From: JAGXKT01 sp964531695
Lineage (GTDB): Bacteria > Planctomycetota > Phycisphaerae > SM23-33
DNA length: 64,000 nucleotides
Direction: 5' to 3'
Assembly (NCBI GenBank): GCA_964531695.1
Contig: CAZHEH010000016.1
Location: 1-64,000, forward strand
Below the pieces are notes generated by a model that saw nothing but the letters and a program-made list of their open reading frames with translations, had not been told where the DNA came from and did not search any database. Of this stretch, positions 34,452 through 43,108 are shown one piece after another. Position 1 is the first letter of the stretch; each line of letters opens with the position of its first letter. Position numbers and translations under genes: made by a program.

Positions 34452-35342
34452 CTACTTCATCAGCAGCAAGCTCAGGGACATCATCACCATGCCGGCCAGC
34501 AACCCGTAGATGCTGTCATGCCCTCGGCCGTAGGCGCGGCTCGTGGGCAGGAGTTCGTCCAGCGAGATGAACACCATGATCCCCGCCACGCCGCCGAAGA
34601 GGATTCCCATGACCTGCGGGGGCACGACGCCCGTCCCGCCGCCGAGAAAGACGCGGATCGCCAGGTACGCGGCGCCCGCGCCGACCGGCTCGGCCACGCC
34701 GCTGAGCACCGAGTAGGCGAACGCCCGCTTGCGGCTGCCGGTGGCGTAGTAGATCGGCACCGAGACGCTGATGCCCTCCGGGATATTGTGCAGGGCGATG
34801 GCAACGGCGATCGCCAGCCCCAGCCCCGGGTCCTCCAGGGCGGACAGGAACGTTGCCAGCCCCTCCGGGAAGTTGTGGATCGTAATCGCCAGGGCCGTGA
34901 ACAAGCCCATCCGCATCAGCTTGCCGCGGCGCATGGGGTCGTGGGCGCCGGGCGCGGTTTCCGCGTCCATCTCGGCGATCTTCTCACGGGCGGCCGAGGG
35001 GTCGTGCAGCGGCGCGATCTCCGCCTCGGCATGCACCTCGTGCGGGTTCTCGGCGGCGGGAATGAGCTTGTCGATGCCCGCGATCAGGGCGATCCCGCCG
35101 AAGAACGAAGCCGCGTTGACCCAGTGCCCCCAGAAGTCCCCGTAGGCGGCGACCAGCGAGTCCGTGCCCTTGAAGAAGATCTCCACGAATGAGACGTACA
35201 GCATCACGCCCGCCGAGAAGCCCGTCGCCACCGACAGGAAGCGATAATTCGTCCGCTTGGCGAAGAAAGCGATCGCGCTGCCGACGCCCGTGCTGAGCCC
35301 GGCGAACAGGGTCAATCCCAATGCGAGCCAGACGTTGCCCAT
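34452..35342 (-). CDS. zupT: ZIP-family metal transporter (ZupT-like)
   Basis: 296-residue inner-membrane carrier for uptake of zinc and other divalent metals. Helix IV and V carry the paired metal-binding motifs THNFPEGLATFLSA and LHNIPEGISVSVP, each with His-Asn-x-Pro-Glu-Gly. A His/Glu/Asp-rich cytosolic loop (residues ~105-145) lies between helices III and IV. The end, VFISLDELLP, is also conserved. A ribosome site, AAGGGAAG, precedes the ATG at 35342. It is transcribed divergently from the SppA-like gene. Confidence 0.92.
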   Translation of the reverse strand: MGNVWLALGLTLFAGLSTGVGSAIAFFAKRTNYRFLSVATGFSAGVMLYVSFVEIFFKGTDSLVAAYGDFWGHWVNAASFFGGIALIAGIDKLIPAAENPHEVHAEAEIAPLHDPSAAREKIAEMDAETAPGAHDPMRRGKLMRMGLFTALAITIHNFPEGLATFLSALEDPGLGLAIAVAIALHNIPEGISVSVPIYYATGSRKRAFAYSVLSGVAEPVGAGAAYLAIRVFLGGGTGVVPPQVMGILFGGVAGIMVFISLDELLPTSRAYGRGHDSIYGLLAGMVMMSLSLLLMK

Positions 35343-35435
35343 TTCCGCGGCTTCCCTTCGATTCCGATTCGCGCGTACGCCACCGCCGGCAATTCTACCC
35401 TCGCTCGGCCCGCGTTGCGAGTGGCCGCGGGCCGC

Positions 35436-35464
35436 TTGCCGCGCGGAGGCCCCGGGCCTAGAAT
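35436..35464 (+). promoter_or_regulatory. TTGCC-type promoter, leaderless
   Basis: TTGCCG (35436-35441), 17-bp spacer, TAGAAT (35459-35464), with the ATG at 35471 just 6 bp later. Confidence 0.6.
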
Positions 35465-35470
35465 ACCCCC

Positions 35471-36460
35471 ATGAACAAGCACGTGGCGGTCCTATGGACG
35501 ATTGGGGCGTGTCTGCTTTCGGCGGGGTGTGGCGAGACCGGCTGGGTCGTCAAGCCCGTTCCGCTCGAGGAGGAACTGGTCGAGAGCACGGTTCGCCGCG
35601 ACCCCGGGCTGTTCGTGCCCGACAAGGTCGCCATCGTCGACGTCGACGGGCTGATCGTGAACCAGCGCGAACGCGGTCTGCTGAGCATGGGCGAGAACCC
35701 GGTGAGCTTCTTCATCGAGAAGCTCGACAAGGCCGCGGCCGACCCGGCCGTCAAGGCGATTGTCCTGCGGATCAACACGCCCGGCGGGGGCGTGACGGCC
35801 ACGGAGATCATGCACCGCCGCCTGATGCGCTTCCGGGCGCGGCGCGAGGTGCCCATCGTCGCGATCATCGAGGACCTCGGCGCCAGCGGCGGGTACTACC
35901 TCGCCTGCGGCGCGGACGTGATCCTCGCCCACCCGACCTCCGTGACCGGCTCGATCGGCGTAATAATGCAGACCGTCAGCTTCGCCGACACGCTGAACAT
36001 GATCGGCGTCGATACGCAAGCCATCAAAAGCGGCGAGTTCAAGGACATCGGCAGCCCGCTCAAGCCGCTGACCCAGCAGGAGCGGGCCCTGCTCCAGGGC
36101 ATGGTGGACGAGTACTACGCCGCCTTCCTGCGGGTCGTGGAAGACGGCCGGGGCGAGATGACTCCCGAGCGGATCCGAGAACTGGCCGACGGGCGGGTCT
36201 ACACGGGCAAGCAGGCGGTCGAGAACGGGCTCGTCGACGCCACGGCCGACATGACCGAAGCCATCGCGCTGGCCAAGCAGCTCGCCGGGCTGGACCGCGT
36301 GCAGGTCGTCATGTACCACCGCCCGTGGGGGAGCAAACCCCACGCCTACGCGGCCGCGGGGGGCCTGCCGACGCAGATCAACCTGGTCAACTTCACCCTG
36401 CCGGGCCTGATGGACCTGTCCCGCCCGCGATTCTTATACCTCTGGACAGGAAGGCAGTAA
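35471..36460 (+). CDS. sppA: SppA-like signal peptide peptidase lipoprotein (S49)
   Basis: 329-residue S49 serine protease on the outer face of the inner membrane or lipid-anchored; LLSAGC at residues 15-20 is a lipobox. The catalytic Ser is in EDLGASGGYYLACGA and the general-base Lys in QAIKSGEFKDIGSP, as in the bacterial short (single-domain) form. RINTPGGGVTATE supplies the oxyanion Gly region. It removes cleaved signal peptides from the membrane. No ribosome site exists because the -10 box ends 6 bp before the ATG. It runs convergent with the ppk2 gene, with 36 bp between their ends. Confidence 0.9.
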   Translation: MNKHVAVLWTIGACLLSAGCGETGWVVKPVPLEEELVESTVRRDPGLFVPDKVAIVDVDGLIVNQRERGLLSMGENPVSFFIEKLDKAAADPAVKAIVLRINTPGGGVTATEIMHRRLMRFRARREVPIVAIIEDLGASGGYYLACGADVILAHPTSVTGSIGVIMQTVSFADTLNMIGVDTQAIKSGEFKDIGSPLKPLTQQERALLQGMVDEYYAAFLRVVEDGRGEMTPERIRELADGRVYTGKQAVENGLVDATADMTEAIALAKQLAGLDRVQVVMYHRPWGSKPHAYAAAGGLPTQINLVNFTLPGLMDLSRPRFLYLWTGRQ

Positions 36461-36496
36461 ACCCGTCCCGCACAGCAAGCGGCACGGGCCACGGCC

Positions 36497-37321
36497 TCAA
36501 TACACCTCCGGCACGAAGGTCTGGCTCTCGAGCGGCGGGCGGACGTAGTCGGTCGCGTCCTGGCGGGGCGGCAGCTCCACGGGGCCGGGGGTGAGGTCCT
36601 CGTAGTCGATCTGGCTGAGAAGGTGGTGGATGCAGTTCAGCCGGGCGCGGCGCTTGTTGTCCGCGTCGACGACGTGCCAGGGGGCCTCGGGGATGTCGGT
36701 GTGGCGGAACATCTCATCCTTGGCCTTGGAGTAATCGACCCACCTCTCCCGGCTGGCCAGGTCGATGGGGCTGAGCTTCCAGCGTTTCGTCGGGTCCTCG
36801 CTGCGCGCCTGGAAGCGCCGCTCCTGCTCGTCGTCGCTGACGGAGAACCAGTACTTGATCAGCCGGATGCCGCTGCGGACCAGCATCCGCTCGAATTCCG
36901 GGCATGAGCGGAGGAACTCGCGGTACTCCTCGTTCGTGCAGAAGCCCATGACCCGCTCGACGCCCGCGCGGTTGTACCAGCTCCGGTCGAACAGCGCCAT
37001 CTCGCCCCCGGCCGGGAGATGAGCTACGTACCGCTGGAAATACCACTGGCTCCTCTCGCGCTCCGTCGGCACACTGAGGGCCACGACGCGGCAGATGCGG
37101 GGGTTGAGCCGCTGCTCGATCCGCTTGATCACGCCGCCCTTGCCCGCGGCGTCCCGGCCCTCGAAGACCACGGCGACCTTCAGCCCCTTGGCCTTGATCC
37201 AGTATTGGAGCTTCACCAGCTCGATCTGCAAGCGGGCCAGCTCCTTGCGATAGGTCTTCTTGTCGAGCGTGCGTTCGTCGCCGCTCGCCTCGTCCGGTTT
37301 GGACCGCTTCGCCTTGCCCAT
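36497..37321 (-). CDS. ppk2: Polyphosphate kinase 2
   Basis: 274-residue PPK2 of the one-domain class, which transfers phosphate between polyphosphate and nucleotides. The P-loop is EGRDAAGKGGVIKRI, the Walker B region is ALFDRSWYNRAGVERVMGFC, and the lid Arg-rich segment is RRFQARSEDPTKRWKLSPID. The start at ATG 37321 (MGKAKRSKP) gives normal length. A longer in-frame region upstream is Arg/Pro-rich and looks like a shadow of the next gene. Direction (ADP or GDP phosphorylation) depends on class and is not certain. It is on the same strand as the phosphoesterase, 83 bp downstream of it. Confidence 0.93.
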   Translation of the reverse strand: MGKAKRSKPDEASGDERTLDKKTYRKELARLQIELVKLQYWIKAKGLKVAVVFEGRDAAGKGGVIKRIEQRLNPRICRVVALSVPTERERSQWYFQRYVAHLPAGGEMALFDRSWYNRAGVERVMGFCTNEEYREFLRSCPEFERMLVRSGIRLIKYWFSVSDDEQERRFQARSEDPTKRWKLSPIDLASRERWVDYSKAKDEMFRHTDIPEAPWHVVDADNKRRARLNCIHHLLSQIDYEDLTPGPVELPPRQDATDYVRPPLESQTFVPEVY

Positions 37322-37404
37322 GTCGAGCCCTTCACCCCCGAGATGCGTTCGAGACGCGTTGAGTATCGCACGCCGAGCCCGCCGGCCGCAAGGGCCCGAC
37401 GGAC

Positions 37405-38253
37405 CTACGCACCGAGGCCGCCGATGCGCCGGGCGGCCGCCAGCGCCGTTGGGGCATGCAGCGGCTCGGCCGCCCGGAACGGCAGCACCCGGCCTTGTGT
37501 CGTATCGCTGGCCAACGTCACGGCTCGCTCGCCGATGGCCTCGATGCCGGCTTCCACGTGCAGGTGGCCGAGCACGAAGAACCCGGCCCCGAGCCGCTCG
37601 CGAAGGCGTTCGACATCCTCGGGGGTCTGTCCCCGCCCCCACGTCCAATCGTAGGCGGGCCCGTGGCGTCGGAAGTCCTCGTCCCGATACGGTCGGTCGA
37701 GAACGGACACGTCCGGCTCGGCGCCGCCGCGGATGCGCGGCAGCGAATGAGTGACCCACGTGCCGCCGTCGAACCGGATCGCCAGCGGCAGCGACAGCAG
37801 GAATTCCCGCACGGCCGAGAGGACCTCGTCCGCCTCGTCCCCGAACGCGTGCCGCACGCCTCGTTCGAAGGCCTCGCAGAGCCCGCCGGCGGACTTGGTG
37901 ATCTCGTTGCCGGTGATCTGCGCGATGTCGTGGTTGCCCAGCACGAAGTGCACCTGCTCGGGGCGGGTGACCTTGAGCCGAGCGGCCCGCAGCAGCGCGT
38001 TGATGCTGTTCTCGCGGCCGGTCTCAACGCTGATGTCGCCATGGATGAGCTCCTGGAGGATAAGGCGTCGGTTCGGATGCGAGCCGAGGTCGGCGTGCGA
38101 GATGATCTTCGCGAGATTCTTGAGGTGCCCGTGGATGTCGCCGCTGACCAGCACATCCAGCTCGCCGGCCAGATGGACGACGTTGCCGCGGCGGCTCGGG
38201 GCGTCGCGACAGGCCTCCGCGGCCCGGCCGAACGTCTCGGCCGCGGCGCTCAC
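37405..38253 (-). CDS. Metallophosphoesterase paired with a Ser/Thr kinase
   Basis: 282-residue calcineurin-like enzyme. The metal motifs are VSGDIHGHLKNLAK, HGDISVETGRENS (in place of GDxVDRG), VLGNHDIAQITG, VTHSLPR and LGHLHVEAG. The order and spacing fit PPP-type protein phosphatases or bis-nucleoside phosphatases better than nucleotidases. The start codon overlaps the kinase stop by four bases (ATGA at 38250-38253). The tight coupling suggests it reverses the kinase reaction or acts on the same target, but a nucleotide substrate cannot be excluded. Confidence 0.85.
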   Translation of the reverse strand: MSAAAETFGRAAEACRDAPSRRGNVVHLAGELDVLVSGDIHGHLKNLAKIISHADLGSHPNRRLILQELIHGDISVETGRENSINALLRAARLKVTRPEQVHFVLGNHDIAQITGNEITKSAGGLCEAFERGVRHAFGDEADEVLSAVREFLLSLPLAIRFDGGTWVTHSLPRIRGGAEPDVSVLDRPYRDEDFRRHGPAYDWTWGRGQTPEDVERLRERLGAGFFVLGHLHVEAGIEAIGERAVTLASDTTQGRVLPFRAAEPLHAPTALAAARRIGGLGA

Positions 38254-39107
38254 GCCGGCACGTCCCGCCCGTTACGGGCATCCCGGTTGAGCTTGTGGCC
38301 GATGAGCCCGAGCCGGGCGGTGACGTCCTTCATGGAACCGGGCCGCTGCCCCGGCTCCAACTCGATGCAGTCGGCCACGAGCTTGCTCAAGGCGGGCGGG
38401 ACCTCGGGGTTGAACTCCTCGACCGGCCGGGCCATGAGGTCGGACTTCATGCGGACCCCGTTGCCGTTGGGCAGAACTGTCGGTATCGGCCGACCCGTGA
38501 GCGTCCAGTAGAGGGCCGCGCCGAAGTTGAACACGTCCGTCCGCCCGTCGAGCGGCCGACGGGCGACCTGCTCGGGCGCGATGTAGTCGGGCGTGCCCTG
38601 GATCCGGTCCTTGATGGTGCCAAGGCGGCAGCTCTGGCCGAGGTCGATGATCTTGGCGGTCCGGTCCGGCGCGACGATGATGTTGTTCGGCTTCGTGTCC
38701 GCGTGAACGAACCCGCATGCATTCATATGGGCCAGCCCCCGTGCGACCTGCTCAAAGACGCTCAGCACCACGTCGAGGTCTTCGGGGCGCTCCTCCTGCA
38801 CGCTCTTGCCCTCGCAGAACTCCATAATCAGATGCACCTCGCGGACGCTCAGCCACCGCTTGATCCGGCGCAATTCGTGCATGGCCCGGATCGACGGGTG
38901 GTCAAGCTGCGAGCCGATCTCATACTCGTTGAAGGCCTGGTCCAGGAAACGCAAGTCCTCCGGGGCGCGCTTCACGACGCGCTTCAGCACGCGCAGCTCG
39001 CCCCGCGCGCGCCGCCGTATCTTCCAAAGGGTGCTGCGCGCGCCGCTCCCGAGGTATTCGAGAACCTCGTATCCGCTGACTTCAAGCGTCTTGCTGGGGG
39101 CCATCAT
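38250..39107 (-). CDS. Hanks-type Ser/Thr protein kinase, non-RD
   Basis: 285-residue soluble kinase without membrane or PASTA part. The glycine loop is LGSGARSTLWK (from residue 19), the ATP Lys is in VLKRVVK, and the catalytic loop is FVHADTKPNN with Asp137 and Lys139. The Arg before Asp is Ala, a non-RD kinase needing no activation-loop phosphorylation. DFG is DLG (155-157) and APE is APEQ. It starts at ATG 39107 with an alternative one codon later. A TAGAAT -10 box lies about 40 bp upstream on the minus strand. It is cotranscribed with the phosphoesterase. Confidence 0.9.
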   Translation of the reverse strand: MMAPSKTLEVSGYEVLEYLGSGARSTLWKIRRRARGELRVLKRVVKRAPEDLRFLDQAFNEYEIGSQLDHPSIRAMHELRRIKRWLSVREVHLIMEFCEGKSVQEERPEDLDVVLSVFEQVARGLAHMNACGFVHADTKPNNIIVAPDRTAKIIDLGQSCRLGTIKDRIQGTPDYIAPEQVARRPLDGRTDVFNFGAALYWTLTGRPIPTVLPNGNGVRMKSDLMARPVEEFNPEVPPALSKLVADCIELEPGQRPGSMKDVTARLGLIGHKLNRDARNGRDVPA

Positions 39108-39272
39108 TCAGCTCATGCACATGACCGACAACAACCCTGGGAATTCTAGCATACGCCGTGCCAACACGGTACGTCTATCGGCCGGTTGCGGGAGCGACTT
39201 GGGCTTGCCCCCCGATGGACGGGAGGCAGCGCGGCACGGCGATCCGCGATTCCCCTCCGGCAGAGCCGCCGC

Positions 39273-39278
39273 TATAAT
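39273..39278 (+). promoter_or_regulatory. Perfect TATAAT -10 box
   Basis: TATAAT 22 bp before the ATG at 39300. TTCCCC lies 17 bp upstream, a weak -35. Confidence 0.45.
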
Positions 39279-39299
39279 GCCGCCCCCTCCGGGAGAGAT

Positions 39300-40346
39300 A
39301 TGGAACACAAGCTCCGCAATCGATTGATCTTGGCCGGCAAGCTTGTCGTCGCGGCCGTACTGCTGGCCTGGCTGGTCAGCAAGGTCCACCTGCACGACTA
39401 CCAGATCGATGGGAAGACCGCGCCGGGGCTGCTGACCATCGGGGGCAACATCAACTGGGGGCTGCTCGCGCTCGGGGCGATCGGCTTCACGTTGTCGTTG
39501 CTGGTGATCTCGATCCGCTGGTGGATGCTGCTGCGGATCCAGCGGATTCGCATCCCGGCCTGGGAGGCCGTACGGCTGACCTTCCTCGGGCAGTTCTTCA
39601 ACACGGTCGCTCCGGGCGTCATCGGCGGCGATTTCGTGAAGGCGTACTACGTGGCGAAGCATACGCCCAAGAAGGCGGCCGTGCTGCTGAGCATCTTCGT
39701 GGACCGCGTGATGGGCCTGGCCGAGCTGGTCCTTCTGGCCGCGGCGATGGTGGGCGTCGTGCTGTTCGGCGGCCTCGCCGCATTCGATGACATTCGCGAC
39801 GCAGTCGTGGTGGCGGGCGTCGTGACGGCGGGCCTCGTGTTCATCCTCGTGTTCCTTCTGAACCGGCGGTTCCGCAAGGCGCTGCACCTCCAGAAGCTCT
39901 ACCGGCGGCTCCCGATCGCCCACCACATCGAGCAGGCCGGTACCGCCGCGGACCTGTACCGGAAGCGATACCGCGTGCTGATCGAGGCGCTGCTGATCAC
40001 CTTCGGCGCGCACGCGTTCTTCGTAGGGGCGATCGCGATGATCGGGGCGAGTCTGCAACTGGCGATTCCGTGGCACGAGTACCTGCTCTATGTGCCGCTG
40101 ATCTACATCATCGCGGCCGTGCCGATCACGCCCGGCGGCGTCGGCCTCATGGAAGCGGCATTCGTGAAGTTCTTCGCCGCGCCGCCGGGCGTGGGCGTCA
40201 GCGAGGTCTTCGCGATGGCGCTGCTCGCGCGGCTGGTGCCCGCCATATGCGGGCTTCCGGGGGCGATCGTGGCCGTCCGAGGTCCGAAGATTCCGAAGTC
40301 GGACAAGCTCGAAGCCGAGCTGGGCCTGGGCAACAGCGGGCGGTAG
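39300..40346 (+). CDS. Lysylphosphatidylglycerol synthase TM-region/flippase-like membrane protein
   Basis: 348-residue polytopic inner-membrane protein of the UPF0104/AglD2 group, related to the membrane half of MprF. Conserved phrases are LTFLGQFFNTVAPGVIGGDF, SIFVDRVMGLAELV and PITPGGVGLMEAAFVKFF. Homologs flip or modify lipid-linked sugars or aminoacyl-lipids; which one applies here cannot be decided. GGGAGAG sits before the ATG at 39300 and a TATAAT box precedes it. It heads a plus-strand series with three PilZ genes, but a 99-bp gap with its own ribosome site separates it from the first of them. Confidence 0.85.
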   Translation: MEHKLRNRLILAGKLVVAAVLLAWLVSKVHLHDYQIDGKTAPGLLTIGGNINWGLLALGAIGFTLSLLVISIRWWMLLRIQRIRIPAWEAVRLTFLGQFFNTVAPGVIGGDFVKAYYVAKHTPKKAAVLLSIFVDRVMGLAELVLLAAAMVGVVLFGGLAAFDDIRDAVVVAGVVTAGLVFILVFLLNRRFRKALHLQKLYRRLPIAHHIEQAGTAADLYRKRYRVLIEALLITFGAHAFFVGAIAMIGASLQLAIPWHEYLLYVPLIYIIAAVPITPGGVGLMEAAFVKFFAAPPGVGVSEVFAMALLARLVPAICGLPGAIVAVRGPKIPKSDKLEAELGLGNSGR

Positions 40347-40445
40347 GTTCACCGCGGAATAAGTTCCCAACCTGGCGACGGAATCGGCCGACAATATCCG
40401 TGGCGGCAAATCGTGTTGACACGATTCCCGCCTGGGGAGACAGAC

Positions 40446-41171
40446 ATGCCGTTGATGCACACACTCTCGGCCGAGCAGGCGCGGAGCGAACTGACCGATG
40501 CGGCACGGGCGAACGTGCCCGTCCGATTGACGCACCGCCTGGGCGAGCAGTGGGACGTGGTCCTCGGCGAGCTGACGTCCGCCGGGCCGGAGGCGGTTCG
40601 CGTCCGGCTGACCGACCGGAGTGGCGCGCCGGACATTCCCGCGGATTCCCTGCTGTGGCTGAGCTACAAGCAGGCGCGATACAAGTGCCGGGCGACCTGC
40701 CGACTGCGGGAGGTCCCTGTGGAGGCCGAAGCCGTCGAACTTGTGCTCACGCCGCCGGAGTCGATGGAGCGCGTGGACCGGCGGGCCTATGCCCGGAGCG
40801 AGATTCCAGAGGAGGCGGGGCTCGGCGTGTCTTTCTGGGCCGGCGGGCTGGACGCGCAGATCCAGGTGGAGGCCTTGGCGGTTCCTGTTTGGCACGGGCA
40901 ACTGACGAGCATCAGCGCGGGCGGCCTGCAGGCGCGTTCGGGGCTGGGATCCTGCGACCAGATGCACCCGGGAGATGCAGTGGGACTTCGGATCGACCTG
41001 GCCGACGGGCGCGAGCCGATCGAGATGGACGCCCGGTTCCGCTACGGACGACCGGACGGGCGCAAGGTGCTGGCGGGTTTCGAGTTCGTGGGCCTGGGGC
41101 AAGGCGAGGCGAGTTCGGAACACCTGCGGCGGATTCTGGATCGGGTCAGGGCGTTGGGGGGCAAGGGGTAG
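40446..41171 (+). CDS. YcgR-like PilZ protein, copy 1 of 3
   Basis: 241 residues, an N-terminal YcgR-N-like beta domain (1-110) and a C-terminal PilZ domain. The c-di-GMP-binding RxxxR element is in RVDRRAYARSEI. The second motif, normally (D/N)xSxxG, is TSISAGGL with Ser in place of Asp/Asn, so binding may be weaker. GGGGAG lies before the ATG at 40446. It is the first of three similar proteins on one strand, followed by a diguanylate cyclase. It probably acts as a cytosolic effector on motility, secretion or polysaccharide export. Confidence 0.8.
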   Translation: MPLMHTLSAEQARSELTDAARANVPVRLTHRLGEQWDVVLGELTSAGPEAVRVRLTDRSGAPDIPADSLLWLSYKQARYKCRATCRLREVPVEAEAVELVLTPPESMERVDRRAYARSEIPEEAGLGVSFWAGGLDAQIQVEALAVPVWHGQLTSISAGGLQARSGLGSCDQMHPGDAVGLRIDLADGREPIEMDARFRYGRPDGRKVLAGFEFVGLGQGEASSEHLRRILDRVRALGGKG

Positions 41172-41205
41172 CGTCGCGGGCTTTGAAGCACGGAACGGAG
41201 CAAAG

Positions 41206-41928
41206 GTGGCTTTCCGAGAGCTGACACCCCAGGAGCGTGCCGCCGTCTTTCGACGTGCCGTCAAGCGTCGTCTGAGCATCTCGCTGTCGTTGCGAAGCCA
41301 GAATCAGTGGATGGCGCTGCGCAGCCGCATGCTGGGGCTCGACGACGGGTTGCTGTGGGTCGAGCCGCCGACGGAACCCGGCTTGGCAGAGCCGCACGAG
41401 ATCTCCTCCGGCGAGCGGGTGGGGGGCATGTTTCGCATCGAGCCGCACAAGTACAGCTTCATGACGCGCCCGGGCGAGGGGTCCCGGTTCGAGGGCGCCT
41501 CCGCGCTGCCGCTGCTCATTCCGGAAGTGGTCCACGCCACGGATCGAAGGATGTACCCGCGGCTCAACCTGCAGATCGGCATGGCCCGCGCATCCTTCTG
41601 GCCGGGCGGCAAGGAGGCCGAGCCGCAGGGCGTAACCCCTGAACGTCCCATCTGGTCGGGCCGGGTGGCGGACATCAGCATCAACGGCATCCAGATACAG
41701 ACGAGCCCGTTCGCGGCCCAGTTCCTCGAGCCCGGAGATGTGGTGGGCGTACGTCTGCTGTTCTCACAGAATGCCGAGCCGATCTACCTCAACGCTCAGT
41801 ACCGGCACGCCGCATGCGGGCGTAACATCGCGAGCATGGGCTTCCAGTTCGCCGGGCTCGAGCAGTCCGTCGACGGGCTGGAGGCGCTGGAGTCGCTGGC
41901 CGGGTGGCTCGAGAAGCTGGGGCTTTGA
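41206..41928 (+). CDS. YcgR-like PilZ protein, copy 2 of 3
   Basis: 240 residues, starting at GTG 41206 with GGAG five bases before it. The N-terminal domain has an added basic helix (FRRAVKRRLSISLSL). The PilZ domain has both motifs: HATDRRMYPRLNLQIG (RxxxR) and ADISINGIQ (DxSxxG). EPGDVVGVRLLFSQ and SMGFQFAGLEQ are shared with the neighbouring copies. It lies 34 bp after copy 1, so they are cotranscribed. The target is unknown. Confidence 0.8.
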   Translation: MAFRELTPQERAAVFRRAVKRRLSISLSLRSQNQWMALRSRMLGLDDGLLWVEPPTEPGLAEPHEISSGERVGGMFRIEPHKYSFMTRPGEGSRFEGASALPLLIPEVVHATDRRMYPRLNLQIGMARASFWPGGKEAEPQGVTPERPIWSGRVADISINGIQIQTSPFAAQFLEPGDVVGVRLLFSQNAEPIYLNAQYRHAACGRNIASMGFQFAGLEQSVDGLEALESLAGWLEKLGL

Positions 41929-42007
41929 AGGCGCTGGTCAAGTCGTTGGCTCCCCCGGCCGACATTGATTCCGTAACGTTCCGGAACGAAAAAGGGGAGC
42001 CAGAACG

Positions 42008-42778
42008 ATGCCGATGCTTCAAGACCTGGATGCCGACCAGATTCGCCAGTCCGTCGAAGGGGCGGCGGGCCGGCAACTGCCGGTAACCGTCAGCGTGCAT
42101 GTCGAAGGCCGCTGGGAGAATCTGCGCAGCCGCCTGCTGGCCTCGCGGGAGGACCGGCTTCTGCTGCAATGGCCGGACGCGGGCGAGGACCGGCCCCCGC
42201 ACGAATTCGTCCCCGGCGAGAAGATCGGCCTGAGCTTCAAGCTCAAGCATTACAAGCATTTATCAACGGCGATCGTCGCCGGCGGGGCGGAAGCCGACCT
42301 CGGCAACGGCACGCCCGTTCCGGCGCTGAGCGTCTGCTGGCCGGTGCGGATGCAGCGGCTTCAGCGGCGTGCCTTCGAGCGCGCCGACGTTCCGCCGGGA
42401 CGCATCGTGCGGGCCTCGTTCTGGCTGGGCGGCTGCGACTGCGAGCCGACCGGCGCGCCCGACGGCGTGCCCGTCTGGTCCGGGCGGGTCGCCAACATCA
42501 GCGCTGGCGGCCTGCAACTTCTGACGGACGCCGAGGCGGCCGAGGCCGTCGAGCCGGGCGATATCGTCGAGCTCCACGTCGTGTTCGGCGCCGGCGACGA
42601 CGTCGTCCATGCCGACGCGCAATTCCGCCATGCCGACCCGGCCGACGGACAGTGGCGATTGGGCTTCCAGTTCCTCGGGCTCGGCCAGACACGCAACGGA
42701 CGGCACGCCCTGCAACTCATCAGCAACCGCGTCAGCGAATTCCAGCGGCGGTCCCGACCCGTGCAACGCGTCCGCTGA
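42008..42778 (+). CDS. YcgR-like PilZ protein, copy 3 of 3
   Basis: 256 residues with a ribosome site AGGGGAGCC before ATG 42008. The N-terminal domain has VPGEKIGLSFKLKHYKHLST, and the C-terminal PilZ domain carries LQRRAFERADV (RxxxR) and ANISAGGLQL (NxSxxG), followed by LGFQFLGLGQ. Both c-di-GMP motifs are intact. It lies 79 bp after copy 2. The three copies are clearly homologous but diverged, which suggests different partners rather than recent duplication. Confidence 0.8.
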   Translation: MPMLQDLDADQIRQSVEGAAGRQLPVTVSVHVEGRWENLRSRLLASREDRLLLQWPDAGEDRPPHEFVPGEKIGLSFKLKHYKHLSTAIVAGGAEADLGNGTPVPALSVCWPVRMQRLQRRAFERADVPPGRIVRASFWLGGCDCEPTGAPDGVPVWSGRVANISAGGLQLLTDAEAAEAVEPGDIVELHVVFGAGDDVVHADAQFRHADPADGQWRLGFQFLGLGQTRNGRHALQLISNRVSEFQRRSRPVQRVR

Positions 42779-43108
42779 ACATAGCGGACCCCTCGCCAAT
42801 CCGTCGGCGTCGGCGTTGTCGGGCCCCCTCCGCGACCATTCCATTCCCGAAGCAGCGCGCATCCTGCAGGTTTCCCATAGGCCGCCACGGCCCGCTCCGG
42901 CGTTCCCGATAATCACACTTTTCTTGTTTAACTCGCTGTAAGTTGGGTTTCTGTCAAGCTCTGTTAAGCCGCAGAGCCATAGGGCCGATACCCCATTGCA
43001 GCGTAGGCCCATGGGTCGGGCCATCTTGGGGCCGCACTCCGCGTAGCGTCCTCGTCGGCCGTTGTCGGCCGGCAGGGACCGCTCCACCCGGAGCAAAAAG
43101 GAAGCGCG
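42779..43108. other. Gap before the diguanylate cyclase
   Basis: 330 bp without a gene I can support. It contains several GGCCC/GGGCC half-sites and a less GC-rich stretch (42910-42965) suitable for a promoter, but no clear -35/-10 pair. AAAAAGGAAG before 43109 is the next ribosome site. Confidence 0.4.
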
